Positions 1 through 10,400 are shown, counted from the stretch's first letter. The stretch: DNA of 58,567 nt from Collinsella aerofaciens (GCF_018785245.1 NZ_WQPL01000014.1:1-58567); one strand, 5' to 3'. Notes: a model not told the origin generated them from the letters alone. Translations and numbers: made by a program.

Positions 1-100
1 CCCCATCATCGCGGTCTATGGGGTCAACGATATGGCACCGTGGGGACACATGTATGTCAATCCTGGTCTAACAGAGCCTTATTTAATCCCCGTCCCAGAA

Positions 101-137
101 AAATCATCCCGCGCGGGCGCTTGGCTCACGCGGGATG
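101..137 (-). terminator. Intrinsic terminator after the membrane protein gene
   Basis: On the minus strand a 9-bp stem (CATCCCGCG / CGCGGGATG) is followed by ATTTTTCT, just past the stop codon at 146. Bases 1-100 before it show no gene I can support. Confidence 0.75.
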
Positions 138-145
138 ATGGCGTC

Positions 146-1105
146 TTATTTGTCCTGCTCCAGCAGATCGGACGGCGTGCGGTCGGGCTTGCCACCGCGG
201 AAGATCTCGCGACCGTGCAGGCGATGCTCCAGGTCACGTTCGGCCTTTTCCTCGTCAATCTTGGTCTGGCTCACCGACGGGTCCTCAATCAGCGACGACA
301 CCGAGTTCACCTGCTTTTGAATGCACTCGGAAATCGTGTCATCCATACTCACGATATGCATCTTCCAGTCGATGTTCGTAGCGGTCGATGAGCTCTTGGT
401 CCACACGAACGTCAGAATGGCGCTCTGGTGGCCCTGTGCGGGGAACATGCCAAAGAAAGAGTCGTGCTGGATCTTGCTGTCCTCGTCGATATAGGCATGC
501 ACGTTATACACCACGCGGTCGATCTTATCGTTGAGCAACGCGTTGGTCGCAAGCGCCGCAGCCTGAATCTGCCCGTTGGACAGCAGCTCGAGCTCGTTGG
601 CAGACGACGTGTCCAACACCGTCACCTCTACCGTACCCGTGCGCTCGTCCGCCTCGTCGACGCTAAAGTCGAGCGGGAACTGCGTAAAGCCGTTGCCCCA
701 CTCAAGGCCGCCCTTGAGCGCGGTCGAAACGGTATCGACCGAAACGCTCTCGGACAGATTGGCGGTATTCAGACGGCGCATCACGCCGTAGCCAATCTGC
801 ATGCCCACGATCAGCACCAAGATGCCGATAACCACGACCATGGCAGTCTTCGTAATGGTATGGCTCACCTGCGAGCCTGAAGGATCGTCCTCGGACAGCG
901 GGTCGATATGTTTTGCCTGGCTCGCGCGATCCTCGCTGCGCAGCCGCGCCAGCGTCGCCTTGTCACCGCGCTTGACGGCAGCCTCTTTCTCGCGCATGCG
1001 CTCGGTACGCTTTTTGGCGAGCGTCGGATCCAAGACGCCGGATGCATCGATTTCGGAGAATAACTCCGTCACTTCTTCCGGAGTCAAAGGGTTCTTGTCA
1101 GCCAT
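146..1105 (-). CDS. Single-pass membrane protein of unknown function
   Basis: This 319-residue protein is not one I recognise. Residues 1-80 are charged and cytoplasmic in character (many E, K and R). One hydrophobic segment lies near residues 86-108, and a soluble domain of about 200 residues follows, presumably outside the membrane. There is no lipobox or cell-wall signal. The start ATG lies 19 nt downstream of the ABC exporter stop at 1125, so the two genes are probably co-transcribed and the protein could be an accessory of that exporter. That link rests on context only. The gene ends at a clear intrinsic terminator. Confidence 0.7.
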   Translation of the reverse strand: MADKNPLTPEEVTELFSEIDASGVLDPTLAKKRTERMREKEAAVKRGDKATLARLRSEDRASQAKHIDPLSEDDPSGSQVSHTITKTAMVVVIGILVLIVGMQIGYGVMRRLNTANLSESVSVDTVSTALKGGLEWGNGFTQFPLDFSVDEADERTGTVEVTVLDTSSANELELLSNGQIQAAALATNALLNDKIDRVVYNVHAYIDEDSKIQHDSFFGMFPAQGHQSAILTFVWTKSSSTATNIDWKMHIVSMDDTISECIQKQVNSVSSLIEDPSVSQTKIDEEKAERDLEHRLHGREIFRGGKPDRTPSDLLEQDK

Positions 1106-1124
1106 AAACTTCCTGTCGTATCAA

Positions 1125-2897
1125 TCAGTCGAGCTCGTGCGCACGCGCACCTTCGAACTGCATTCGATAGTAACGGGCATAAGTGCCGCCACGGGCGAGA
1201 AGCTCCTCGTGCGTGCCACGTTCCACAACGCGACCATGCTCAACAGTCGCAATCTCGTCAGCATGCTTAATAGTCGAGAGACGGTGGGCGATGATAATCG
1301 TGGTGCGGCCGCGCGCCAGCTCTTCGAGCGACTCCTGCACCGCTTCCTCGCTCTCGTTATCCAGAGCACTCGTCGCCTCATCCAAAATAAGGATCTTGGG
1401 ATTCTTGAGAAACACGCGCGCAATGGCTACGCGCTGCTTCTGGCCGCCCGAAAGACGGCTGCCGCGCTCGCCCACCACGGTGTCGTAGCCTTGCGGAAGC
1501 GACTCGATAAAGGTATCGATATTGGCGCGGCGGGCCGCCTCGGCGATCTCTTCTGCCGTGGCGCCCGACTTGCCGTAGGCGATGTTCTCGCCAATCGTAC
1601 CGTCAAACAGATAGACATCCTGCTGCACCAGGCCAATGGCGCGGCGCAGACTCTGTTGCGTCACGTCGCGCACGTCCTGGCCGTCGATGCTGATGGATCC
1701 GTCCGCCACGTCGTAAAAGCGCGGCAGCAGCGAACACGTTGTGGACTTGCCGCCGCCCGAGGGGCCAACCAGGGCAATGGTCTGTCCGGGCTTGATGGAC
1801 AGATTCATATGGTCGATAACAGGGCGTCCGTCGGCGCCGCCCTCGCCCAACTCAACATCCTCGTAGCTAAAGCACACGTCGCGATATTCAACCGCGCCTG
1901 CCGTCACCTGCAGGTCCGCGGCATCCGGCTTATCCTGGATATCCGGGGCGGTCGAAAGCACCTCGTCCATGCGCTTAAAGCCGGCGATGGCCTTCTGATA
2001 CGTTTCGGCCGAATTGACGAGCGTCTCGAGCGGCGTGCAGAACAGTGAAATGTAGAGCGCGAAGGTCGCCATATCGACCGCCTGCAGTTGGCCTTGCGCC
2101 ACCAGCCAACCACCCAGCAGCACCACGATCACGTACAACACGCCCGAGAGCAGGCCATACGTCGCAGTGTAAACGCCCATGGCGTGATACATATTCTCTT
2201 TGGACGAAAGATAGCGGTCGTTGGAGGCGCGGAACTTGGAGCGTTCAGCCTCCTCGTTCGCAAAACTCTTGACCACGCGCATGCCGGCCAGCGAATCCTG
2301 CAGCTGAGCATTAATACCGCTGATCTTTTTGCGGTTGTCGCTAAAGACCTCGCGCATGCGCATGTTCTGCCAAAACATGATGGCCGCAAACACCGCCGTC
2401 ACCACGGCCATAGCAAGCGCCAGCACCGGGGCAATAGCAAAGAGGATCACAAACGAGCCGACGATCTCGATGCCGCAGATGATAATCCACTCGGGCACGT
2501 GGTGTGCCGCCTCGCAGATATCGAACAGGTCGTTGACCACGCGGCTCATCATGTCACCCGAGCTGTTGCGATCGAAGTACGCAAAGCTAAAGCGCTCGTA
2601 CTGATCGAACAGGTCCTCGCGCATCTTGGACTCCATGCGCGCGCCCATCACGTGGCCCCAGTAACTCACAAAGTAGCGACAGGCGCAACGGATGGCATAC
2701 ATCAGCACCAGACCAACCGCGATCATACCGAGCGCCTGCATAATAGCAGCCTGACCCTGGGTAAAGAGCCCACCAGTCAAATTGCGCAGAATAATAGGAA
2801 ACGCCAGGTCGATGGCGGCAAGCACCAGGGCGCAAACAGTATCGGCAACAAAAAGCCCCATCTGGGGCTTGTAATACGAAAGAAACCTCTTCAGCAT
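1125..2897 (-). CDS. ABC transporter, fused permease and ATP-binding protein
   Basis: A 590-residue half-transporter of the exporter type (MsbA/LmrA-like). Residues 1-310 hold the six-helix transmembrane domain. The nucleotide-binding domain follows, with Walker A GPSGGGKST, the signature LSGGQKQR, Walker B ILILDEATSALD and the H-loop IIIAHRLSTI all intact. It would work as a homodimer or pair with another half-transporter, using ATP to export lipid, drug or peptide. The substrate cannot be told from sequence. A small membrane protein gene follows closely downstream. Confidence 0.93.
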   Translation of the reverse strand: MLKRFLSYYKPQMGLFVADTVCALVLAAIDLAFPIILRNLTGGLFTQGQAAIMQALGMIAVGLVLMYAIRCACRYFVSYWGHVMGARMESKMREDLFDQYERFSFAYFDRNSSGDMMSRVVNDLFDICEAAHHVPEWIIICGIEIVGSFVILFAIAPVLALAMAVVTAVFAAIMFWQNMRMREVFSDNRKKISGINAQLQDSLAGMRVVKSFANEEAERSKFRASNDRYLSSKENMYHAMGVYTATYGLLSGVLYVIVVLLGGWLVAQGQLQAVDMATFALYISLFCTPLETLVNSAETYQKAIAGFKRMDEVLSTAPDIQDKPDAADLQVTAGAVEYRDVCFSYEDVELGEGGADGRPVIDHMNLSIKPGQTIALVGPSGGGKSTTCSLLPRFYDVADGSISIDGQDVRDVTQQSLRRAIGLVQQDVYLFDGTIGENIAYGKSGATAEEIAEAARRANIDTFIESLPQGYDTVVGERGSRLSGGQKQRVAIARVFLKNPKILILDEATSALDNESEEAVQESLEELARGRTTIIIAHRLSTIKHADEIATVEHGRVVERGTHEELLARGGTYARYYRMQFEGARAHELD

Positions 2898-2979
2898 GTG
2901 ATCCTCAAAGATATATCAGCAACGTAAGGCCCTGGGACAAAGCAATCAGCAGTACTTGCCCCAGGGCTATCCCCACTCG

Positions 2980-3684
2980 TTAAAGCTCCGCGCCCCCAAG
3001 GCGATGCGCGATGCTATCGCAGGCCAAGGCGCCCACGACGGTCTTGGCATCTTCGATCTTACCGTCGAGCACGGCGTCGATCAGCTCGTGCAGCGGCACC
3101 AGATCCACGTTGACGAACTCGTCATCATCGGGGTTGGGCGCATCAAACTCGAGCTTGGTGGCCAGGTAGATGTGAATGATCTCGTCGCAGAAGCCGCAGG
3201 ACGTGACAATCGACGTCAAAAAGCGAATGCGACCGGCCCTAAAGCCCGTCTCCTCATGCAGCTCGCGCTTGGCGCAATCGAGCGGGTCCTCGCCTGGGTC
3301 GAGCTTGCCGGCGGGAACCTCGACCGTCACGCGGTCGATGGCGGTGCGGTACTGACGCACCAGTACGATCTTGCCGCTCTCGGTCAGTGCCACAACGGCC
3401 GCCGCACCCGGATGGCGAACGATATCGCGGGCGCTACGGCGACCGTTGGGCAGTTCAACCTCAAGACGGTGGACGTCGAGGATCTTGCCCTTCCAGGCGC
3501 ACTCCTCCGAAAGAATCTTCTCGTGCAGCTCGGCATCGTGCGGGTCGTCGTCGCCCAGCACCAGCGCCGGCTCGTCAGCGACCTCGCCACCAGGCTCGCC
3601 CTCGGCGTGCCCATACATGCGGCTGTCCTCTTCGACGATCTGCGCGTCCACGAGCTCTTCGTTCTTTTCGTCCATCCGTCTCAT
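2980..3684 (-). CDS. NUDIX hydrolase, ADP-ribose pyrophosphatase type
   Basis: A 234-residue protein with a complete Nudix box (G-x5-E-x7-RELHEETGF) at about residues 143-165, which binds the catalytic divalent metal. The order of blocks around it (VRQYRTAIDRVTVEVPAGKL before the box) matches the ADP-sugar pyrophosphatase subfamily, which cleaves ADP-ribose to AMP and ribose-5-phosphate. The first 55 residues are acidic and not part of the fold. It starts 12 nt after the purD stop, so it is probably co-transcribed with purD. Exact substrate is inferred from family only. Confidence 0.88.
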   Translation of the reverse strand: MRRMDEKNEELVDAQIVEEDSRMYGHAEGEPGGEVADEPALVLGDDDPHDAELHEKILSEECAWKGKILDVHRLEVELPNGRRSARDIVRHPGAAAVVALTESGKIVLVRQYRTAIDRVTVEVPAGKLDPGEDPLDCAKRELHEETGFRAGRIRFLTSIVTSCGFCDEIIHIYLATKLEFDAPNPDDDEFVNVDLVPLHELIDAVLDGKIEDAKTVVGALACDSIAHRLGGAEL

Positions 3685-3696
3685 CCCTCTCGGACT

Positions 3697-5001
3697 TTAG
3701 GCATCCCAGGCGTCGCGGCCACGCAGCGCGCGCAGGCCGATGTCATGACGCAGGGTCTTGCCCTCAAAATCAATCTTCTCGCAGGCCTCGTAGGCAAGGT
3801 TGCGAGCGTTCTCGAACGTGTCGCCCAGCGCGGTCACGGCAAGCACTCGGCCGCCGTTGGTCACGAGCTGACCGTCCACCACGGCAGTGCCGGCATGGTA
3901 CACGGTCACGTTCTCCATGGCCTCGGCGTCGGCGATGCCGGTGATGACTTTGCCCTTCTCGTAGCTGCCGGGATAGCCCGCGCTCGTCAGGACAACAGCC
4001 ACGGCCCACTCGTCACGCCAGTCGAGCTCAATCTGATCAAGCTCGCAGTTGGCGCAGGCGAGCATAACCTCGACCAGATCGTTCTTAAGGCGCGGCAGCA
4101 CGACCTGCGTCTCGGGATCGCCAAAGCGGGCGTTGAACTCCAGCACCTTGGGGCCGGCGGGGGTGAGCATAAAGCCACCATACAGGCAGCCGCGGTAGTC
4201 GATACCCTCGGCAGCCAGCTCGGCCACGGTCTGCTCCATGACCTTCACCATCGTGGCGTGCTCCTCGTCGGTCACGATGGGCACCGGGCTGTAAACGCCC
4301 ATGCCGCCGGTGTTGGGGCCAAGGTCGCCCTCGAGCGCACGCTTGTGGTCCTGCGAGGTGGCCATGGGGCGCACGGTCTTGCCGTCGGTAAAGGCCAGCA
4401 GCGAGCACTCGGGGCCGGTCAGCATCTCCTCGATGACCACAGTATTGCCGGCATCACCAAAGGTGCCGCCAAAACACTCGCGCACGGCCTCTTCGGCCTG
4501 ATCGAGCTCAGTCGCCACGATAACGCCCTTGCCTGCGGCCAGGCCGTCGGCCTTCACGACCAGCGGGGCGCCCTGCTCGCGCACGTAGGCGAGAGCCGAA
4601 GCCTCGTCGGTGAACGAGCCGTAGGCGGCCGTCGGGATACCAGCGCGCTCCATGAGCTGCTTAGAGAACAGCTTGGAGCCCTCCATCTGAGCGCCCTCGG
4701 CACCCGGGCCAAAGCAGGGAATGCCCGCCGCGCGCACGGCATCGGCAACGCCCGCCACGAGCGGAGCCTCGGGGCCAATCACCACGAGTCCGCATCCGTG
4801 GCTCTGGGCAAACGCCGCCACGGCCGCAGGATCGCAATCGTCGAGAACCACGTTCTCGCCGCAGCTCGCGGTGCCGCCGTTACCCGGCGCAATGTAGAGC
4901 TTGCCGGCGCGCGGTGATGCAGCGAGCTTTGCTGCCAGAGCATGCTCACGGCCGCCGCTGCCCAACAACAGGATGTCGATGGTTTGAGTGTCCGCCTTCA
5001 A
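3697..5001 (-). CDS. purD: Phosphoribosylamine-glycine ligase (GAR synthetase)
   Basis: Catalyses step two of purine synthesis: phosphoribosylamine + glycine + ATP to GAR. The ATP-grasp fold is recognisable from the N-terminal LLLGSGGREHALA, the central VVKADGLAAGKGV and FNARFGDPETQ near the metal site. I place the start at a TTG codon (bases 4999-5001) because GAGGAGG sits 6 nt upstream. This gives 434 residues, the usual PurD length. An upstream in-frame extension would run into purA and carries no PurD-like sequence. The gene lies between purA and the NUDIX gene, all on the minus strand. Confidence 0.95.
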   Translation of the reverse strand: MKADTQTIDILLLGSGGREHALAAKLAASPRAGKLYIAPGNGGTASCGENVVLDDCDPAAVAAFAQSHGCGLVVIGPEAPLVAGVADAVRAAGIPCFGPGAEGAQMEGSKLFSKQLMERAGIPTAAYGSFTDEASALAYVREQGAPLVVKADGLAAGKGVIVATELDQAEEAVRECFGGTFGDAGNTVVIEEMLTGPECSLLAFTDGKTVRPMATSQDHKRALEGDLGPNTGGMGVYSPVPIVTDEEHATMVKVMEQTVAELAAEGIDYRGCLYGGFMLTPAGPKVLEFNARFGDPETQVVLPRLKNDLVEVMLACANCELDQIELDWRDEWAVAVVLTSAGYPGSYEKGKVITGIADAEAMENVTVYHAGTAVVDGQLVTNGGRVLAVTALGDTFENARNLAYEACEKIDFEGKTLRHDIGLRALRGRDAWDA

Positions 5002-5058
5002 GGGTGCCTCCTCTATGGATGAACGGCCCGCCAACCATGCGGACCCATTACAAAGCAA

Positions 5059-5100
5059 ATATACCCCTCGGCCGCCCGCCTGGGCTGCAAAGGGGTATAT
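5059..5100 (-). terminator. Hairpin between purA and purD
   Basis: ATATACCCCT and AGGGGTATAT form a 10-bp perfect stem with a GC-rich loop. On the minus strand it is followed by TTGCTTTG, a weak T-tract. It probably ends or attenuates the purA transcript before purD. Confidence 0.5.
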
Positions 5101-5122
5101 CGCAATAACCGAATAGTGCCGA

Positions 5123-6418
<1,296 letters not shown>

Positions 6419-6502
6419 TTACATTCATGGACTGTCTACGCGCCACGCCGGCACGCAGAAGCACAAAACATTCCCAGTATACCCGTGCAACGGGCGCCTG
6501 TC

Positions 6503-7894
6503 CTACTCCTCGGTATGCGCCCCATCAAGCTCATAGAACTTGGTGGATGCCGGCAGGAACATCAGGTCGACGTCACCGATCGGGCCCGAACGGTTCTTGG
6601 CCACGACGATACGCGTAACGCCCTCGTCGGGTCGATCGTCACGCGAGGCCTCGGCCTCATCGGCGGAGCGGTCCAAGAACATAACGATGTCGGCGTCCTG
6701 CTCGATGGAGCCCGATTCACGCAGGTCGGACAGCTGCGGGCGCTTGCCGGTACGGGACTCGACCTGACGCGACAGCTGCGACAGCGCAATGAGCGGGATC
6801 TTAAGCTCCTTGGCCATGATCTTTAAACCACGCGACATCTCGGAGACCTCGACGGTACGGCTCTCGGAGCGACGTCCCGGCGGAGGACTCACCAGCTGCA
6901 GGTAGTCCAGGATAATGATGGCCTTCTCCTTGTTGTGGAGCATGCGGCGGCTCTTGGCGCGGATCTCGGTCACCGTGGTGCCGGGCGTATCGTCAATCAG
7001 AATGTCGAGCTTAGACAAGGTCTGCGTGGCCTCGTTGATATTGGCCCACTGCTCGGGGCTAATGCGGCCCGTACGGAAGTCGCTGATCGAGATCATGGCG
7101 TAGGCGCAAATCAGGCGCTGGGCAATTTCCTTGCCCGACATCTCCAGCGAAAAGAAGCCGACGGTATAGCCCGCAGCGGCGGCATTCAGCGCCAGGTTCA
7201 GAGCGAACGACGTCTTACCCACGGCAGGGCGGGCGCCGATAATGATGAGCTGGCCCTCGCGGAAACCCATAAGCATGCGGTCGAGCGACGGGAAGCCGGT
7301 GGGCACGCCCGCGGCCTGTCCACCGGCCTTACACACTTCCTCTGCCTCGTTATAGGCCTCGACCATAAACTCGGTCAGTGTCTTATAGCTCGACTTGACC
7401 TCGCGCGCCGTGACCTTAAGCAGCTTGCTCTCGGCCAGCTCCACGACCTCCTTGGTGTCGGTGGGGGCGTTATAGGCCAGCGCGTTGATCTCATTGGTGG
7501 CACCGATCAGCTCGCGCAGCATCGAGTCGCGACGGACGATGGCGGCATGGTGCTGCCAGTTCACGAGCGACAGGGTCTGACCCATCAGCTCCAAAATGTA
7601 GGCCTCGCCGCCCACGGCATCAAGCTTGTTGATGCTGCGCAGGTAATCGATCAGCGAGATAGAGTCGATGGGAATGCGGCTGTTGTACATATCGACCATC
7701 GCGGTGTAGATGGTCTTATGAATGGGCCGGTAGAAGTCATCGGGCTGCAGCTCGACCTGGGCCTCCTCGACCACCTCGGGCGACAGCAGCATGGCGGCCA
7801 GTACATTGGCCTCTGCATCTTGGTTTTGAGGGAGACCCAACTTGGAGCCACGGTCCTCGACCGTCAGCCCCGTCTCCCTATCGTCGTATGCCAT
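6503..7894 (-). CDS. dnaB: Replicative DNA helicase
   Basis: Hexameric 5'-3' helicase of the replication fork. The N-terminal DnaB domain (PQNQDAEANVLAAMLLSPE) recruits primase. The RecA-like motor has Walker A GARPAVGKTSFAL, Walker B IIILDYLQLV and LSQLSRQVESR. Three in-frame ATGs lie at the 5' end (7906, 7900, 7894). I prefer 7894 because GAGG is 6 nt before it, giving 463 residues. The L9 gene lies upstream, separated by a terminator. No intein or insertion is visible. Confidence 0.95.
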   Translation of the reverse strand: MAYDDRETGLTVEDRGSKLGLPQNQDAEANVLAAMLLSPEVVEEAQVELQPDDFYRPIHKTIYTAMVDMYNSRIPIDSISLIDYLRSINKLDAVGGEAYILELMGQTLSLVNWQHHAAIVRRDSMLRELIGATNEINALAYNAPTDTKEVVELAESKLLKVTAREVKSSYKTLTEFMVEAYNEAEEVCKAGGQAAGVPTGFPSLDRMLMGFREGQLIIIGARPAVGKTSFALNLALNAAAAGYTVGFFSLEMSGKEIAQRLICAYAMISISDFRTGRISPEQWANINEATQTLSKLDILIDDTPGTTVTEIRAKSRRMLHNKEKAIIILDYLQLVSPPPGRRSESRTVEVSEMSRGLKIMAKELKIPLIALSQLSRQVESRTGKRPQLSDLRESGSIEQDADIVMFLDRSADEAEASRDDRPDEGVTRIVVAKNRSGPIGDVDLMFLPASTKFYELDGAHTEE

Positions 7895-8054
7895 GAGCAT
7901 CCTCATTCATATCGCTTGCGAGCATCCATAGTATCAGCCACAGTCCCAAAACGGGCCGCGCCCCGGCAATCATCACCGAACGAAACGGATGAACGGTCCC
8001 GCATTTGGGACTTCACCATAACGCCTGCCATGGCGCTCGCTGAGCGTAGAAAAC

Positions 8055-8086
8055 AAAAGGGCGCCCTGGTCTCCCAGAGCGCCCTT
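8055..8086 (-). terminator. Intrinsic terminator of the rpsF-rplI operon
   Basis: On the minus strand AAGGGCGC pairs with GCGCCCTT, followed by TTGTTTTC, shortly after the rplI stop codon. Confidence 0.75.
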
Positions 8087-8118
8087 CTTAGAACAAGATT
8101 GTTGCGTTGCAGCAAATG

Positions 8119-8658
8119 CTACTCGGCAGCAGCCTCAGTCTCGACCTCGGCGGTCTCGGCCTCGGCGACCTCAGCGGTCTCCTCAGCCTCAGCCTCGGCA
8201 GCGAGCTCCTCGGCGGTAACGCCAACGAGAACGACAACCTCGGCCTTGATCTCGCGGTACAGCGAGATGGCAACGGTGTGGGCACCGGCAACCTTGATGG
8301 GCTTACCGAGCTCGACGCGCTTGCGGTCGATGTCCATACCGAGCTGAGCCTTGATGGCGTCAGCGATCATAGCGGCGGTAACGGAGCCAAAGAGGATGCC
8401 CTCGTCGCCGACCTTGACGTCAACGGTGACCGTCTTGCCCTCGAAGGCAGCCTTGGTCTCGTTGGCGGTAGCCAGACGGACGGCCTCGCGCTTGGCGATG
8501 TTGTTGCGACGCTCGTCAAGCTGCTTGAGGTTGCCCTTGGTGGCGGCAACAGCGAGCTTCTTGGGGAACAGGAAGTTCTCAGCGTAACCCTGAGCGACCT
8601 CTACGACGTCACCCTCGCCGCCCTTGCCCTTGATCTCATCGAGAAGAATAACCTTCAT
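8119..8658 (-). CDS. rplI: 50S ribosomal protein L9 with acidic C-terminal tail
   Basis: L9 joins its N-terminal 23S rRNA-binding domain to a C-terminal domain by a long helix. The diagnostic start (MKVILL, then GKGGEGDVVEV and GYAENFLFPKKLA) is present. At 179 residues it is about 30 longer than typical L9. The extra length is an Ala/Glu repeat tail (AEELAAEAEAEETAEVAEAE and on), likely disordered and absent from the canonical fold. It is the last gene of the rpsF-ssb-rpsR-rplI operon. Confidence 0.96.
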   Translation of the reverse strand: MKVILLDEIKGKGGEGDVVEVAQGYAENFLFPKKLAVAATKGNLKQLDERRNNIAKREAVRLATANETKAAFEGKTVTVDVKVGDEGILFGSVTAAMIADAIKAQLGMDIDRKRVELGKPIKVAGAHTVAISLYREIKAEVVVLVGVTAEELAAEAEAEETAEVAEAETAEVETEAAAE

Positions 8659-8673
8659 GATGCGTCTCCCTTC

Positions 8674-8940
8674 TTAGCCGCGGTCGCGGTTGCCACGAGA
8701 GGAAACCACGGGGACGGTGTACGGCAGGAGAGCCATCTCGCGGGCGCGCTTGATGGCGTTGGCGATGTCATGCTGATGCTGCGTGCAAGCGCCAGTGACG
8801 CGACGGGGCTTGATCTTGCCACGGTCGGTCATGTACTTACGGAGAAGCTGAGTGTCCTTATAGTCGATGAACTCAGTGTTCTCCTTGCAGAACTGGCAGT
8901 ACTTACGACGCGGCTGACGTGCAGAAAAATCATTAGCCAT
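8674..8940 (-). CDS. rpsR: 30S ribosomal protein S18
   Basis: An 88-residue small-subunit protein that pairs with S6 on the platform. The start is set at the ATG giving [14 protein letters not shown], with GAAAGG upstream; the longer reading frame adds 17 non-homologous residues. The zinc-type Cys pair (YCQFC) and a third Cys (GACTQHQH) are kept, so this is the zinc-binding C+ form. [11 protein letters not shown] is the S18 signature. Confidence 0.96.
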   Translation of the reverse strand: MANDFSARQPRRKYCQFCKENTEFIDYKDTQLLRKYMTDRGKIKPRRVTGACTQHQHDIANAIKRAREMALLPYTVPVVSSRGNRDRG

Positions 8941-9012
8941 GTCAAAATACCTTTCGTTTGGCAACCTCGGCGAACCGAAGCCGCCTCTCACTCAAAAATA
9001 GGTGAACAGCCC

Positions 9013-9465
9013 TTAAAACGGGATGTCCTCATCGTAGACGTCGACCGCGGGCGGCGTAGCCACCGGTGCGGCAGGACGTGCTGCGGGCGCAGGGGCTGCG
9101 GGGGCGTAACCGCCCTGATCGTAGCCACCCTGGCCACCACGGGAGCTCATAAACTCGATCTCATCGACGATGACCTCAAGCTTGCTCCGGCGCTGGCCGT
9201 CGCGCTCCCAAGAGCTGTAGCGCAGCTTGCCCTCGATCGCGACCTTGTTTCCCTTTGCCAGGAAACGGCTCACGGCCTCGGCGCGCGTGCCGAACATGGT
9301 GCAATCGACAAAGTTGGGATAGTCCTCCCACTCGCCAGTCTGCGGGTTGCGGCGACGATCGTTCACGGCGACGCCAAAGGACAGAACCTGGGTTCCGCCG
9401 GCAGTGGCGCGCAGCTCGGGATCACGCGTGAGGTTACCGGTGATGTTCACTCGATTGATGCTCAT
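9013..9465 (-). CDS. ssb: Single-stranded DNA-binding protein
   Basis: A 150-residue SSB. The OB fold spans residues 1-105 (INRVNITGNLTRDPELR, GTRAEAVSRFLAKGNKV). A Gly/Ala/Pro-rich linker follows, and the tail ends in DEDIPF, the conserved acidic tip that docks replication partners. It lies between rpsF and rpsR, a placement common in many bacteria that ties SSB supply to growth. Confidence 0.97.
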   Translation of the reverse strand: MSINRVNITGNLTRDPELRATAGGTQVLSFGVAVNDRRRNPQTGEWEDYPNFVDCTMFGTRAEAVSRFLAKGNKVAIEGKLRYSSWERDGQRRSKLEVIVDEIEFMSSRGGQGGYDQGGYAPAAPAPAARPAAPVATPPAVDVYDEDIPF

Positions 9466-9513
9466 AACTCACTACTTCCTCTTGGGGCACAAGCCCAGTC
9501 CAAAACGACAGTC

Positions 9514-9807
9514 TTACTCCTGGTCGTCGCGACGGACGATCATGTGGCGGACCACAGCGTCGGTGATGCGCAGGACGCGATCAAGCTCGGCGATCTGGGT
9601 AGGATCTGCGTGGAAGTTGATGAGGGTGTAGTCACCATCGGTGAGGTCGTTGATCTCGTAGGCGAGCTTGCGCTTGCCCCACTCGTCAACGGAGTCGACC
9701 TTGCCAGCGCCCTCAGCGATCGTGGTATCGATACGCTTCATAACAGCGAGACGAGTCTCGGGGTCGAGCGACGGGTCAACAAAGAACAGCAGTTCATAAG
9801 CCTTCAT
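9514..9807 (-). CDS. rpsF: 30S ribosomal protein S6
   Basis: A 97-residue protein that starts MKAYELLFFVDPSLD and ends in DDQE. The start codon is fixed by GAGGAGGTGACAAT immediately before the ATG, a strong ribosome-binding site. It is the first gene of the rpsF-ssb-rpsR-rplI operon. Its leader holds a promoter and a hairpin that could be the S6:S18 autoregulatory site. Confidence 0.96.
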   Translation of the reverse strand: MKAYELLFFVDPSLDPETRLAVMKRIDTTIAEGAGKVDSVDEWGKRKLAYEINDLTDGDYTLINFHADPTQIAELDRVLRITDAVVRHMIVRRDDQE

Positions 9808-9833
9808 ATTGTCACCTCCTCTGGGCAAATGTG

Positions 9834-9862
9834 GCTTCAGGTCGTGAAGGTGCGCCTGAAGC
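9834..9862 (-). promoter_or_regulatory. Leader hairpin of rpsF, candidate S6:S18-binding site
   Basis: In the 65-nt leader between the predicted transcription start and rpsF, GCTTCAGG pairs with CCTGAAGC around a 13-nt C-rich loop. S6:S18 complexes are known to bind hairpins with C-rich unpaired bases in rpsF leaders of many phyla. The assignment here is by position and shape only. Confidence 0.4.
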
Positions 9863-9878
9863 AGGAAAAGACTTGGTA

Positions 9879-9907
9879 ATAATATCTTTCAACCTCCCAG
9901 GCTGCAA
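9879..9907 (-). promoter_or_regulatory. Promoter of the rpsF operon
   Basis: On the minus strand TTGCAG (9902-9907) and TATTAT (9879-9884) are separated by exactly 17 nt, a sigma-70-type promoter about 70 nt before the rpsF start codon. Confidence 0.65.
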
Positions 9908-10256
9908 GAATATGCAGCTACAACCTCATGACCTCCACATATGTCCATACTCACACGGCACTTCATGCGTCTTCCAACCAAATGCTGACCAAATACTTGA
10001 CGAATCTGTGGGCAAGATACGGTGCTGCGGGGACAAGGCAAATCAACCCGCAGGTCAGCAATTGCAAGGCTGTGGTCGCGAAGTGCATACCAGTGGTTCA
10101 CAACACCGTTCAAAGATTTTTAAAATTGCTGCCACGTCGTTTATAAATACTCATTTTGAACAATTTGCCGCATGCAGCCATGCTGGTCAGAGCCCGTTTT
10201 TGGCCTCCTAGATCCCGTCACGAAGCCAAGCGTTTCAAAAAATGCCAACTTTTCTG
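9908..10256. other. Intergenic stretch with no supportable gene
   Basis: About 350 nt of lower-GC sequence between the rpsF promoter and the tRNA-Ser promoter. Short open frames exist on both strands but lack ribosome-binding sites and recognisable protein sequence. I see no repeat or strong hairpin. Confidence 0.5.
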
Positions 10257-10285
10257 TTTGCACTTTGCGATTCCTCGTGTATACT
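10257..10285 (+). promoter_or_regulatory. Promoter of the tRNA-Ser genes
   Basis: TTTGCA (10257-10262), a 17-nt spacer and TATACT (10280-10285), ending 16 nt before the first tRNA-Ser. Confidence 0.7.
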
Positions 10286-10301
10286 GACTTTCGCATTTAA
10301 C

Positions 10302-10392
10302 GGAGAGTTGTCCGAGTGGCCGAAGGAGCACGATTGGAAATCGTGTAGGCGTCAAAAGCGTCTCCAGGGTTCAAATCCCTGACTCTCCGCCA
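10302..10392 (+). tRNA. tRNA-Ser (GGA)
   Basis: Acceptor stem GGAGAGT/ACTCTCC, a long variable arm typical of class II tRNA, anticodon GGA in the loop TTGGAAA, T-arm with GGTTCAAATCC, and an encoded CCA end. Confidence 0.96.
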
Positions 10393-10400
10393 GTTAATTC

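Noticed and set aside
1-100. A plus-strand open frame entering from the left edge
   Set aside because: It continues antisense through the terminator and the membrane protein gene and has no recognisable sequence; probably chance.
801-2048. Long plus-strand frames antisense to the ABC exporter and other GC-rich genes
   Set aside because: High G+C makes long antisense frames common; they mirror codon bias and lack ribosome-binding sites.
9889-10113. Small minus-strand frame in the rpsF upstream gap
   Set aside because: It overlaps the rpsF promoter and has no ribosome-binding site or homologous look.
10110-10140. Similarity of AAAATCTTTGAA.GGTGTT (minus strand) to the edge of the 17.9 kb palindrome
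   Set aside because: Only about 18 nt match in A/T-rich sequence; too short to claim a repeat.
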